A program made the position numbers and the translations under genes. This document shows positions 30,006 through 38,909 of a stretch of 39,724 nucleotides of DNA, piece after piece. The notes below the pieces were generated by a model. That model made no database searches and was not told the origin of the DNA. It saw nothing but the letters and a program-made list of their open reading frames with translations. Every line of letters begins with the position of its first letter. Within the stretch, counting starts at the first letter, position 1. This DNA comes from UBA1822 sp963615055 (lineage in GTDB: Bacteria > Bacillota > Negativicutes > Veillonellales > Dialisteraceae). The DNA is taken from positions 1-39,724 of the forward strand of contig CAVEFO010000010.1 of assembly GCA_963615055.1 (NCBI GenBank). The letters run 5' to 3'.

Positions 30006-30938
30006 TTATTTTTTCAAAATCAATTCTTTCGCCATATCGCGGATATGTTCCGCGGTGAGTCCGTATTTCACCAGGAGATCATCCGATTTCCCCGACTCGC
30101 CGAAGGTGTCGTTCAGGCCGAGCATGGCCATCGGGACGGGATTTTCTTTTACGACGACTTCCGCGACGGCGCTTCCGAGGCCGCCGATGACGGAGTGTTC
30201 TTCCGCCGTCAGAATTGCGCCGGTTTCTTTTGCCGCCGCCAAAATCGCCTGCTCGTCAATCGGCTTGACGGAGCTCATATTGAGCACGCGCGCCGAGATG
30301 CCTTCTTCTTGCAAAAGTTTGGCCGCCGCGACGGCTTTCCCCGCCATGATGCCGCACGCAATCACCGTGATGTCGTTTCCGTCGCAAAGCGTCGTGCATT
30401 TCCCCGGTGTGAAAGAATCGCCCGGATTCGTCACGTCGTCACATTTCGCGCGGCCCATACGGATGTAGACCGGGCCTTTGTACGCCGCCGCCCAGCGAAG
30501 CGCCGCTTCCGTTTCCGCCGCATCCGCCGGGACGATGACGGTCATATTCGGCAATACGCGCATCAGGGCGATGTCTTCGAGCATCTGGTGCGTCGCGCCG
30601 TCTTCGCCGACCGTGATTCCCGCGTGCGTCAGTGCGACTTTCACATTGAGACGCGGATAGCAGATGGAATTTCGGATCTGCTCATACGCACGCCCCGCGC
30701 CGAAGACCGCAAATGTCGAGGCAAAGACGGTCTTTCCCGCCGCCGCCAAACCGGCCGCGACGCTCATCATATTTCCTTCGGCAATGCCGCAATTGAAGAA
30801 ACGGTCCGGAAATTCTTTCGCAAAAACCTGCGTCTTCGTCGAAGCGGACAGGTCGGCGTCCAAGACCACGATTTCCGGATATTCCGCGCCCAGCGCTTTC
30901 AAAGTATCGCCGTAGGCGTCACGCGTTGCTCTCCCCAT
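30006..30938 (-). CDS. Transketolase, C-terminal (pyrimidine-binding) subunit
   Basis: Second half of a split transketolase that moves two-carbon ketol units in the pentose phosphate pathway. The 310-residue product has the pyrimidine-binding domain with LDADLSASTKTQVFAKEFPDRFFNCGIAEGNM, whose glutamate activates thiamine diphosphate. Next come GVTHAG-type LTHAGITVGEDGATHQMLEDIA and a C-terminal transketolase domain (about 190-305). ATG 30938 overlaps the upstream subunit stop (TGATG). The related families (DXS, pyruvate dehydrogenase E1 beta) are excluded by the neighbour and by the GIAEGNM/EDGATHQ pattern of transketolase. A terminator follows. Confidence 0.94.
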   Translation of the reverse strand: MGRATRDAYGDTLKALGAEYPEIVVLDADLSASTKTQVFAKEFPDRFFNCGIAEGNMMSVAAGLAAAGKTVFASTFAVFGAGRAYEQIRNSICYPRLNVKVALTHAGITVGEDGATHQMLEDIALMRVLPNMTVIVPADAAETEAALRWAAAYKGPVYIRMGRAKCDDVTNPGDSFTPGKCTTLCDGNDITVIACGIMAGKAVAAAKLLQEEGISARVLNMSSVKPIDEQAILAAAKETGAILTAEEHSVIGGLGSAVAEVVVKENPVPMAMLGLNDTFGESGKSDDLLVKYGLTAEHIRDMAKELILKK

Positions 30939-31774
30939 CAGTCTTTCTCCTCCACTTCTTTCATGAAACGGGCGCATTCTTCCGCGCTCGGTGCTTTTCC
31001 GTGCCAGCCGGCTTTCCCTTCGATTTCCGAGACGCCCTTTCCTTTCACCGTCTTCATGACGATCATCGTCGGCCGTCCCTTCGTTTCCTTCGCTTCTTCG
31101 ATCGCCTGATGGAGCGCCGCGACGTCATGCCCGTCCACACAGAGCACATGCCAGCCGAACGCTTCGAATTTTTTGTCAATCGGAATCGATGACATGACGT
31201 CGGTGATGTTGCCGTCGATCTGGAGACCGTTGTTGTCGACGAAAGCCGTGAGATGATCCAATTTATAATGCGCCGCGAGCATCGCCGCTTCCCAAATCTG
31301 TCCTTCTTCGAGCTCGCCGTCGCCCAGCACCGCGTACACCCGCCACGATGCGCCGTCCGTTTTCGCCGCAAGCGCCATGCCGCACGCCGCGCTGAATCCC
31401 TGCCCCAGCGAACCCGTCGTCATGTCGACGCCCGGCGTGTGTTTCATATCGGGATGCCCTTGGAGCATCGCGCCGACTTGCCGCAAATGCGAGAGTTCTT
31501 CTTTCGGGAAATAGCCTCTCTCCGCCAGCGCCGCATAGAGACAAGGCGCGCCGTGGCCTTTCGAGAGGACGAAACGATCCCGGTCCGCCTTTTTCGGATC
31601 GGCGGGATCCACATTCATTTCGTGAAACCAAAGGAGCGCCAAGAGATCGGCAATCGAAAGCGAGCCGCCCGTGTGTCCGCTCTCCGCCTTGGTGATCATC
31701 CCCAAAATATCGAGGCGCATCGCCTTTGCTTTCTCCCGGATGCGTCCTACCTCTTCCTCTGTCAATGCTGCCAT
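30938..31774 (-). CDS. Transketolase, N-terminal (thiamine diphosphate-binding) subunit
   Basis: First half of the split enzyme, carrying the diphosphate/Mg site. The 278-residue product has MITKAESGHTGGSLSIADLLALLW and DRFVLSKGHGAPCLYAALAERGYF at the N-terminus. The thiamine diphosphate motif is GDGELEEGQIWEAAMLAA to VDNNGLQIDG. Two adjacent ATGs occur at 31777 and 31774; GGAGG is better spaced for 31774. The pair of half-size subunits, overlapping by one base, is common in Firmicutes and Archaea. It follows csaB by 22 bases, so it may share that transcript. Confidence 0.94.
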   Translation of the reverse strand: MAALTEEEVGRIREKAKAMRLDILGMITKAESGHTGGSLSIADLLALLWFHEMNVDPADPKKADRDRFVLSKGHGAPCLYAALAERGYFPKEELSHLRQVGAMLQGHPDMKHTPGVDMTTGSLGQGFSAACGMALAAKTDGASWRVYAVLGDGELEEGQIWEAAMLAAHYKLDHLTAFVDNNGLQIDGNITDVMSSIPIDKKFEAFGWHVLCVDGHDVAALHQAIEEAKETKGRPTMIVMKTVKGKGVSEIEGKAGWHGKAPSAEECARFMKEVEEKD

Positions 31775-31796
31775 CATGTCCCTCCGTTCAAAAATT

Positions 31797-32885
31797 TTAT
31801 TTTGCCGATTTCATTAGCGTTTGCAAGACGGAAACCGTCTCTCTTGCCTTTTCCTGCAGCGCTTCCACCTTTTCGGGATGCGCCCTTTCGTTTCCTTGCA
31901 AAATCTCCCTGCTCACCCGCAGCAATCTGTCCGCATCGAATTTTTCGACGGGAAACAAGGCTTCCTGCCCGATGGAAGCAAGAAAATTGTCTATCTTGGG
32001 ATCATAGGAAATTCCGATCATCGGGATGTGCGAGAGCGCCGCGAAAATCAGCGCGTGAAGCCGCATCCCGACGAGAAGATCGAGCCCGCCGATGATGGAC
32101 ATCAGCTCTTCGGCGCGATACGTGCCGTCCAAGAAATACACGTTTTCAAAATTGTCCCCGCAAAGCAATTTCGCCATCCGCATATCATCGGGATGCTGCA
32201 TGGGAATGAAAACGAGCGACACATCCTCTTGTGCCATTTTTTCGATATAGGTCGCGAACGCTTTCGTCCACATCGCGGCATCCTTCCAATTTCGCACCGA
32301 AAGCCCCACGATTTTTTTATTTTCCGGGACGCCCGCCGCACGGAGAATCGCTCTCCCCGTCTCCGTTTCCTCTTTTGTCAGGAAGAAGACGGAATCCGCC
32401 GTCGTGTAAATCGGAGCCGTCACGCCGATGGTTTTCAAAAATTGCTCGCTCGTCTCGTCGCGGACGGTGATGGCATCGGCTTGCGAGAGGACGTAGCGCA
32501 TCAATCGCGCCACCCACCGCCTTCGGATAGGACCGATTCCCTGCGCGTAGAGCATCACTTTTTTCCCTAAAATCGCCGCCGTCCAAATGAGCGACAAATA
32601 GTAAAGACAGCTGCGGCTGCTCGTCACATCCTGCAAAAGACTCCCGCCGCCGGAAATCAAAACATCGGCGGCGCAAAGTTTCCGAAAAATCGAAAATCCG
32701 CCGAACCGGGGAACGGCGCGGACGCCGAACGTTTTCTCCGTCTGCTCCGGTTTCCCGGAAATCACGGTCACCTCCGCCGCCGGATCGATGCTTCGGACGG
32801 CGCGAAGGATGGAATACAGCATCGCCTCGTCGCCCGCATTTTTGAATCCGTAATACCCGGAGATGACGATTTTACAATTTCCCAT
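31797..32885 (-). CDS. csaB: Polysaccharide pyruvyl transferase CsaB
   Basis: Transfers pyruvate from phosphoenolpyruvate to a cell-wall polysaccharide as a ketal. In Firmicutes this creates the ligand for SLH-domain proteins. The 362-residue product starts CKIVISGYYGFKNAGDEAMLYSIL and has LISGGGSLLQDVTSSRSCLYYLSL and MLYAQGIGPIRRR. The C-terminal motif is GLDLLVGMRLHALIFAALSHIPMIGISYDPKID. All match CsaB. I chose ATG 32885 because it starts the family N-terminus; the frame is open to 32927. It overlaps the DUF5693 gene by 14 bases, a pairing that recurs in Firmicutes and supports a shared role in wall-polymer pyruvylation. Confidence 0.93.
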   Translation of the reverse strand: MGNCKIVISGYYGFKNAGDEAMLYSILRAVRSIDPAAEVTVISGKPEQTEKTFGVRAVPRFGGFSIFRKLCAADVLISGGGSLLQDVTSSRSCLYYLSLIWTAAILGKKVMLYAQGIGPIRRRWVARLMRYVLSQADAITVRDETSEQFLKTIGVTAPIYTTADSVFFLTKEETETGRAILRAAGVPENKKIVGLSVRNWKDAAMWTKAFATYIEKMAQEDVSLVFIPMQHPDDMRMAKLLCGDNFENVYFLDGTYRAEELMSIIGGLDLLVGMRLHALIFAALSHIPMIGISYDPKIDNFLASIGQEALFPVEKFDADRLLRVSREILQGNERAHPEKVEALQEKARETVSVLQTLMKSAK

Positions 32886-34908
32886 AGCGTTCTCCGAAAT
32901 ATTCCGTGATACGGACCAAGATGGCAAGGCCGATGACAGCCAAAAGCCCGGCCGCCGTCCCCGCCGCCAATCCGTCCAGTCCGCGAATGAAACTCAAAAT
33001 GAAAGGACTCCGCATATGCGCGAAAGTTTCCACCATAGAGCCCTGCCCTATCGTCACGGCGACAATCAAAAAGTAATGCAAAATCTGCGGCCATTTCCGA
33101 TACAGCGCCGCCAGCGTCACGAAAACGGCGGGATGGCCGAAGAGAAATTCTTTTTCACGCGGCCGCGCATACATATTATCTTCCAAGAAACGGCGAAGGG
33201 CGACCTCAAAAGCCGGCACGGGCGCCATATTGTTTCCGCTGCGCCCGACGAAAAGGAAACCGGCGAACGCAATGAATCCGACCGCGACCAGAATGCCGAG
33301 TTTCACCGGGATATTGCAGAATTTTTTTACAAAGGAAACAAATTCCTCTCCCGTCGTGACCGGCGCCCCCAAGAGCGGGAAACGACGGATATAGACGAGG
33401 GAAATCAAGAGCAACGGCAGGACAAAAGTCACTTTTACGCCGCGGAATATTTCCAATTCTAAAAAGAAACGGATGTCGCCTAAGATGCCGGAGACGTAAA
33501 TGCCGCCCGCGAGCGAGCAAAGGCCCATCGCCCAGAGAAGGCCGGCGCCCTCGGCAAAAATTTTCACCCAGCCCTTTTCGGCAAAAGCTTCCTCTTTTTT
33601 ACGCAGGCAATACGACAGAAACGCGGACACGACGAGAACGGGCGTCGATATTTCCACCGCCAGCGCCATCATGTGAAGCGGCAGGACGGACTCTTTCGCC
33701 CAAAATAATCCTTGCGTCATCAGCAAAACCGCGCCGAAGATATACAGCATCCACGGCAAAAGCGCGGGAAAAATACAAATGAGCGCGAGTGATCCCAGTG
33801 CGGCGGCGCCGGCCAAGACAATGGCGCGCAATGGCTTTTCCGGCATGTACGGCTCCATTTGCGACGCTTTCCCGACGGAAAAACCGTGCTCTTCGAGCCG
33901 CTCCTTGACGTCGGCAATGTAGCGCGCATTCGTCTCGGAGAGCGTCGTCCCCTCAATCGCGTATTTGAACGTCGGAAAGAGATTCATGCGGATATTTCTT
34001 TCGATATCGCTGATGTAGAAACGCGCCGCGGCCTCCGATTCCGAAATCTTCTTAATCTCGTCTTCCGTCATGGCGTACAGACGCACCGTATTGTAATCGG
34101 ATGTCTTCACCATATCGACGGCGCCACTCATTTTCTCAAATCCGAGCTGTGTCTGCGCTTCCGCAAGCACAATCGGAATCCGCCGCTTCGTCAGTTCATC
34201 CCGCACCGAATCCGTCATATCGGGGTAGCCGAAGAAATCTTTCCCCTGCGCGAGGACGCCGCTGACTTTCCCGCCGCCCGCATCCACGGCGCGCAAAAAT
34301 TCATCCACATGCGCCCTCGTCGGATGCGGCACATTGTCGGGACGAAGCAAGACGTAGAAACCGGCGTCCGCCGCCTCTTTGACGCGCGTCGGCAAAAATC
34401 CCACATTCATCGGCAGGAAATTCATCCAATCCGCATTGATTTCAAGCGTTTCCTTGCCGCCCACCGTAAATTCGCGTAAATCTTCCCGGCGGAACCGGAG
34501 TTTCACATTTTTGACAAAATCGGCATACAAAGCGGCCCCGTCCGGTCGATCCGCAGGCTGCACATACGTTCTTTCCGTTTTAATCTCCGCCACTTCGGGA
34601 TATTTCGCGGAAAATTCAGAGCCGTGCATGATGAGGATATCCCCGCGACCCAAAATTTTCTCCCCCGTCTCGTCATAAAGCGCCACCGTCGTGATTCCGC
34701 TTTGGCGGAACAAGTCAAACATCTCTTCCCGTGTCTTTCCTTCCAGCGGCGCCGCAATCGTCATCCTGTCGTAATCGTACACCATTTCCACGGTGGTATC
34801 GGCTTTTTCGACTTCGTAGCGTTCATACGCCAAAAAAGCCGCGACGAAAAGACCCATCGCGGCGATGAGGGAAAGAATCCGAACGAATACGCTCTTATGA
34901 CATGGCAT
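32872..34908 (-). CDS. DUF5693 family multispanning membrane protein
   Basis: The 678-residue product has an N-terminal transmembrane anchor (about 9-27) and a roughly 320-residue extracytoplasmic domain (about 35-355). Its C-terminal half has about nine or ten transmembrane helices (365-665). The soluble part resembles a TIM-barrel-like DUF5693 domain (FRQSGITTVALYDETGEKIL; YVLLRPDNVPHPT; IPIVLAEAQTQLGFE). Function is unknown. It almost always lies next to csaB in Firmicutes, so a role in making or exporting the pyruvylated polymer is a fair inference but unproved. The start at 34908 has GAGAGG some 14 bases upstream, a bit far; no better start is near. It follows prfB by 89 bases. Confidence 0.85.
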   Translation of the reverse strand: MPCHKSVFVRILSLIAAMGLFVAAFLAYERYEVEKADTTVEMVYDYDRMTIAAPLEGKTREEMFDLFRQSGITTVALYDETGEKILGRGDILIMHGSEFSAKYPEVAEIKTERTYVQPADRPDGAALYADFVKNVKLRFRREDLREFTVGGKETLEINADWMNFLPMNVGFLPTRVKEAADAGFYVLLRPDNVPHPTRAHVDEFLRAVDAGGGKVSGVLAQGKDFFGYPDMTDSVRDELTKRRIPIVLAEAQTQLGFEKMSGAVDMVKTSDYNTVRLYAMTEDEIKKISESEAAARFYISDIERNIRMNLFPTFKYAIEGTTLSETNARYIADVKERLEEHGFSVGKASQMEPYMPEKPLRAIVLAGAAALGSLALICIFPALLPWMLYIFGAVLLMTQGLFWAKESVLPLHMMALAVEISTPVLVVSAFLSYCLRKKEEAFAEKGWVKIFAEGAGLLWAMGLCSLAGGIYVSGILGDIRFFLELEIFRGVKVTFVLPLLLISLVYIRRFPLLGAPVTTGEEFVSFVKKFCNIPVKLGILVAVGFIAFAGFLFVGRSGNNMAPVPAFEVALRRFLEDNMYARPREKEFLFGHPAVFVTLAALYRKWPQILHYFLIVAVTIGQGSMVETFAHMRSPFILSFIRGLDGLAAGTAAGLLAVIGLAILVRITEYFGERYGKL

Positions 34909-34997
34909 GAAATTTCTTTTTTCCTCTCAATCGGAAAACACAAAATGAAACCAAATGACGGCCCCGCCTTGCGATGCGCCATCGGACACCGATTTCA

Positions 34998-36105
34998 TCA
35001 GTGGGTCCTTAATTTTGTTTGTTTCAAATAGCCTTCAATAAAAGGATCGAGGTCCCCGTCCATGACCGCTTGCACATTTCCGGTCTCGACGGCCGTCCGC
35101 GTATCTTTGACAAGGGTGTACGGCTGGAAAACGTAGGAACGAATCTGGCTCCCCCACTCGATGGCTTGCTGGTCGCCTTCCAGAGACGTTTTCAGTTTCT
35201 CGCGCTTTTCCATCTCCAATTCAAAGAGTTTGGAGCGGAGCATTTTGATACACTGCTCTTTATTTTGCAGCTGCGAGCGCTGTGTCTGGCAACTCACGAC
35301 GATCCCGGTCGGTTCATGCGTCATGCGCACGGCCGAGCTCGTCTTATTGATATGCTGGCCGCCCGCGCCGGACGCACGAAAATAATCGACTTTCACATCT
35401 GCCATATTGAGATCGACTTCGACATCGTCGGTGATTTCCGGCATGACATCGACGGCGGAGAACGACGTGTGCCGACGTTTCGCCGCATCAAAAGGAGAAA
35501 TACGGACCAGGCGATGCACGCCCTTTTCCGATTTCAGCATCCCGTAGGCGTGGCGTCCCTTGATCATGTAATCGGCGGCCTTGATACCCGCTTCGTCACC
35601 GGGAAGCAAATTCAGCTCCTCGACTTCAAAACCGTGCGACGCCGCCCATTTCAAATACATCCGAATCAGCATGGACGTCCAATCTTGGGCCTCCGTGCCG
35701 CCCGCCCCCGCATGGAAGGAAACGATGGCATTATTCGCGTCAAATTCACCGGACAAAAGAAGTTCGATTTCCTTCGTGTCCAGAATGGTCTTGAGCCGCT
35801 CCATTTCCTCGCGCAGATCGCTCTCCATGGTCTGATCGTCTTCTTCGATTGCCAGATCCAGCATTTCCTGCAGCGCTTCCGCCTGCGCGAAAAGGCGCGT
35901 GTACGTATCGTAGGCTTCTTTTGCCTCCGTCGCTTCCTGCGATATTTTCCGTGCTTTTTCGGCGTCGTCCCAAAAGCTGGGATCGCTCATTTGCACGTCA
36001 TAGCTCGTGATTTTTTCTTTTAATTGAGGTAAGTCAAAGTGAATCCCTGATTTCCCGCTCGTGGTTCAAGAGATCCGAGAGATCTTTTTTCAGATCTTCC
36101 AGCAT
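34998..36105 (-). CDS. prfB: Peptide chain release factor 2 with programmed +1 frameshift
   Basis: Recognises UGA and UAA stop codons and triggers peptide release. The frame starts at ATG 36105 (MLEDLKKDLSDLLNHEREIRDSL), reaches an in-frame TGA at 36034-36036, and continues in the +1 frame as DLPQLKEKITSYDVQMSDPSFWDD to the stop at 34998, 368 residues in all. The slip site is CTT TGA C (36033-36039) with an internal Shine-Dalgarno-like AGGGAT exactly one codon before CTT, as in Escherichia coli. The product shows the RF2 tripeptide SPF (RISPFDAAKRRHTSF) and the catalytic GGQ (ASGAGGQHINKTSS). Low RF2 stalls at TGA and lets the shift occur, a self-regulating loop. It lies 106 bases after secA. 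Confidence 0.96.
36033..36048 (-). promoter_or_regulatory. RF2 programmed +1 frameshift site
   Basis: Minus strand AGG GAT TCA CTT TGA C: the SD-like hexamer, one spacer codon, slippery CTT and TGA stop followed by C. The layout equals that of the Escherichia coli prfB signal (AGGGGG TAT CTT TGA C). Confidence 0.93.
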
Positions 36106-36211
36106 GTTTTCGCTCTCTTTCTGTCCCGAAGACCCGTTAGTCGGGCTCCGAATCGGGTGACGGACATATTCCGGCTCTCCCCGCTGTCTGTATGATAGGA
36201 AATATTGTATC

Positions 36212-38725
36212 TTACTCTTTTCCCGGCTCAGTTTCCGCCGGTGCCTCTCCCGACGGCTCGGCCGCTTCCGGCGTCGTCGTGCCGTCTTCCGCCACATAAT
36301 TTTCCGTGGCACCCTTGAGATGATCCGTTTCCGGGACCACCTCCGCCGGTGTCTCGCCTTCCGCCGCCTCCGAGAAACGCACTTGGATATGATACAGGTA
36401 GAGAATGATGGTTTCCATCATCGCGTGCTGCATTTCCTCGTACATATCGAAGGCTTCCACCTTGTATTCGACAAGCGGATTGCGCTGACCGTACGAACGC
36501 AGGCTGATGCCTTCTTTGAGCATATCCATGTCGTCCAGATGCTCCATCCACTTGGCATCGACGACCTTGAGCATGACGGCTTTTTCCAGCTCGCGCATCA
36601 TCGGCGAACCGATGGATTCCTCGCGGCTGTCGTAGGTGTCATGCGCCGTCTTCTTAAGAAGATTTTCCATATCCTCGCGCGAATAATCCTCGACGTCTTC
36701 CGGCTTGATATCGCCCGGCGCGATGCAATATTTCTCACAATACTTGATGAGCGCCGGATAATCCCATTCCTCCGGATAGAGCTTCGCGTCCGCATACAGA
36801 TCCATGCCCTCATCAATAAGGCGATCGACCATACCCATGATCTGGTCTTTCATATTTTCCCCGTCCAGAATGCGACGGCGCTGCTCATAGAGCACCTTGC
36901 GCTGCTGATTCATGACGTCGTCATATTCCAAGACATATTTACGGATATCGAAATTCCGCGTCTCTACGCGTTTCTGCGCCCGCTTAATCGCATTGGAAAC
37001 CATGGTGGACTTGATTTCTTCGTCTTCTTCCAGACCCATTTTTTCCATGAAATTTTTGATGCTGTCCCCGCCGAAAATACGGAGCAAATCATCTTCGAGC
37101 GACAGGAAAAATTGCGAACTGCCCGGATCTCCCTGACGCCCCGAACGCCCGCGAAGCTGGTTGTCGATACGACGGCTTTCGTGACGCTCCGTCCCGATGA
37201 TCGCCAGACCGCCCAGCTCGGCGACGCCTTCTCCCAGCGTGATATCCGTGCCGCGCCCCGCCATATTCGTCGCAATCGTAACCTGCCCTTTTTGCCCGGC
37301 CTGCGCGACAATATTCGCTTCCATTTCGTGGAACTTCGCATTGAGGACATTATGGACGATACCGGCTTGCTTGAGCATGTGCGAAAGCTGCTCGGACTGC
37401 TCGATGGACGTCGTCCCGATCAGCATCGGCTGCCCCGTCTCATGGCGGCGAATGACCTCGCGCACGACCGCTCTGTATTTCCCGCGCTTCGTCTTATAAA
37501 TGGAGTCCGGCAAATCGACGCGGATTTTCGGCTTGTTCGTCGGAATCTGCACGACATCCAGCCCGTAAATTTTAATAAATTCCTGCTCTTCCGTCTTCGC
37601 CGTCCCCGTCATGCCGGCCAATTTGTCGTACATACGGAAATAATTCTGAAACGTGATCGTCGCCAGCGTCTGACTTTCCCGCTCGACTTTCAACCCTTCC
37701 TTCGCTTCGATCGCTTGGTGCAACCCGTCGGAATAGCGACGCCCGTGCATGAGACGCCCCGTAAATTCATCGACAATGATGACTTCCCCATCCTTCACGA
37801 CATAATCCTTATCCCGCGTCATCATGAACTGCGCCCGGAGCGCCTGCGTGAAAAGATGATTGAATTCGAGATTCTCGGCATCGTAAAGATTCCCCACGCC
37901 GAGCATTTTCTCCATTTTCGCCACGCCCGCTTCCGTCGGCGCGACCGTCTTCTGTTTCTCGTCAATCGTAAAATCTTCATCTTTCACGAGCTTCGGCACA
38001 TATTTCGCCAAGACATAATAATTGTCCGTCGATTTCTGTCCCGGCCCGGAAATAATGAGCGGCGTGCGCGCTTCATCGATCAAAATAGAGTCCACTTCAT
38101 CGATCAGGCAGTAATGAAGTGGCCGCTGCACCATCTGCTCGACCGACGACACCATATTGTCACGCAAATAATCGAAACCGAATTCATTATTCGTCCCATA
38201 CGTAATGTCCGACGCATACGCCAATTTCCGTGCCGACGGCTCCATATCGTGCGCAATAAGACCGACGGAAAGCTTCAGAAACTTGTAGACCTTCCCCATC
38301 TGCTCACTGTCACGCTTCGCCAGATAATCATTGACAGTGATGACATGCGCGCCCTTCCCTTCGAGCGCATTGAGATACGTCGGTGCCGTCGCGACCAACG
38401 TCTTCCCTTCACCCGTGGACATCTCGGCAATCCGCCCCTGATGAAGCACGATCCCGCCGATGAGCTGCACATCAAAATGCCGCATCCCCAGTACGCGCCG
38501 CGACGCCTCACGAATGACCGCGAAAGCCTCCGGCAGGATATCATCCAGCGTTTCCCCTTTCGCCAGCCGTTCTCGGAAAACAAACGTCATCTCGGACAGT
38601 TTCGTATCGCTCATCGCCACCATTTTCGGCTCCAACGGATTGATCTTCTCCTCCACAATTTTGCGAAGTTTCTTGACCTCCTTCTCATTGGATCCGTTGA
38701 ACAATCTATCCAAAATCTTCAGCAT
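36212..38725 (-). CDS. secA: Protein translocase ATPase SecA
   Basis: Motor ATPase that drives preproteins through SecYEG. The 837-residue product has the Walker A loop EMSTGEGKTLVA (about 101-112) and DYLAKRDSEQMGKVYKFL. Walker B and its extension read LIDEVDSILIDEARTPLIISG, and the second nucleotide-binding domain holds ATNMAGRGTDITLGEGVAELGG and QLRGRSGRQGDPGSS. The helical scaffold and wing domains follow (YEQRRRILDGENMKDQI, MDAKWMEHLDDMDMLKEGI). The C-terminus is a Pro/Glu/Ala/Thr-rich tail and lacks the zinc-binding CxCxSGxxxxxCC/H motif usual at the end of SecA. ATG 38725 has AAGGAG upstream. It is preceded by hpf with a terminator between them. Confidence 0.97.
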   Translation of the reverse strand: MLKILDRLFNGSNEKEVKKLRKIVEEKINPLEPKMVAMSDTKLSEMTFVFRERLAKGETLDDILPEAFAVIREASRRVLGMRHFDVQLIGGIVLHQGRIAEMSTGEGKTLVATAPTYLNALEGKGAHVITVNDYLAKRDSEQMGKVYKFLKLSVGLIAHDMEPSARKLAYASDITYGTNNEFGFDYLRDNMVSSVEQMVQRPLHYCLIDEVDSILIDEARTPLIISGPGQKSTDNYYVLAKYVPKLVKDEDFTIDEKQKTVAPTEAGVAKMEKMLGVGNLYDAENLEFNHLFTQALRAQFMMTRDKDYVVKDGEVIIVDEFTGRLMHGRRYSDGLHQAIEAKEGLKVERESQTLATITFQNYFRMYDKLAGMTGTAKTEEQEFIKIYGLDVVQIPTNKPKIRVDLPDSIYKTKRGKYRAVVREVIRRHETGQPMLIGTTSIEQSEQLSHMLKQAGIVHNVLNAKFHEMEANIVAQAGQKGQVTIATNMAGRGTDITLGEGVAELGGLAIIGTERHESRRIDNQLRGRSGRQGDPGSSQFFLSLEDDLLRIFGGDSIKNFMEKMGLEEDEEIKSTMVSNAIKRAQKRVETRNFDIRKYVLEYDDVMNQQRKVLYEQRRRILDGENMKDQIMGMVDRLIDEGMDLYADAKLYPEEWDYPALIKYCEKYCIAPGDIKPEDVEDYSREDMENLLKKTAHDTYDSREESIGSPMMRELEKAVMLKVVDAKWMEHLDDMDMLKEGISLRSYGQRNPLVEYKVEAFDMYEEMQHAMMETIILYLYHIQVRFSEAAEGETPAEVVPETDHLKGATENYVAEDGTTTPEAAEPSGEAPAETEPGKE

Positions 38726-38767
38726 GTCACAACTCCTTATTCCTCAAAATTTCCGTTTTCCCGTCTG

Positions 38768-38796
38768 CGATAAAAACCTTACCGCTTACCTGTCAA
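38768..38796 (-). promoter_or_regulatory. Possible secA promoter
   Basis: A perfect TTGACA (38791-38796) lies about 70 bases before the secA start. The -10 at 16-18 bases spacing is weak (TTTATC or TATCGC). An AT-rich stretch upstream (38800-38822) could help. Low-confidence call. Confidence 0.35.
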
Positions 38797-38869
38797 TATT
38801 GGTATCTATTTTAACAAAATACAAAGGCATAGTCAAAACAAAAGTCGTATGCCGCGCCCTTTCGACGCA

Positions 38870-38901
38870 CAAAAAAGAGGAGGGTCCATCCCCTCCCCTT
38901 T
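38870..38901 (-). terminator. Terminator after hpf
   Basis: AGGGGAGGG (38891-38899) and CCCTCCTCT (38876-38884) on the minus strand form a 9-bp stem with one G-U pair and a 6-base loop, followed by six T. It starts 11 bases after the hpf stop. Confidence 0.9.
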
Positions 38902-38909
38902 CCAGCGGA

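Noticed and set aside
36120..36185. GC-rich inverted segments before prfB that look tRNA-like
   Set aside because: CCCG/CGGG stems can be drawn, but no cloverleaf, T arm or CCA end can be completed.
36320..38773. 817-codon open frame on the plus strand opposite secA
   Set aside because: It mirrors secA in the antisense frame, has no family signature, is very rich in Arg, His, Asp and Phe as antisense frames are, and SecA is certain.
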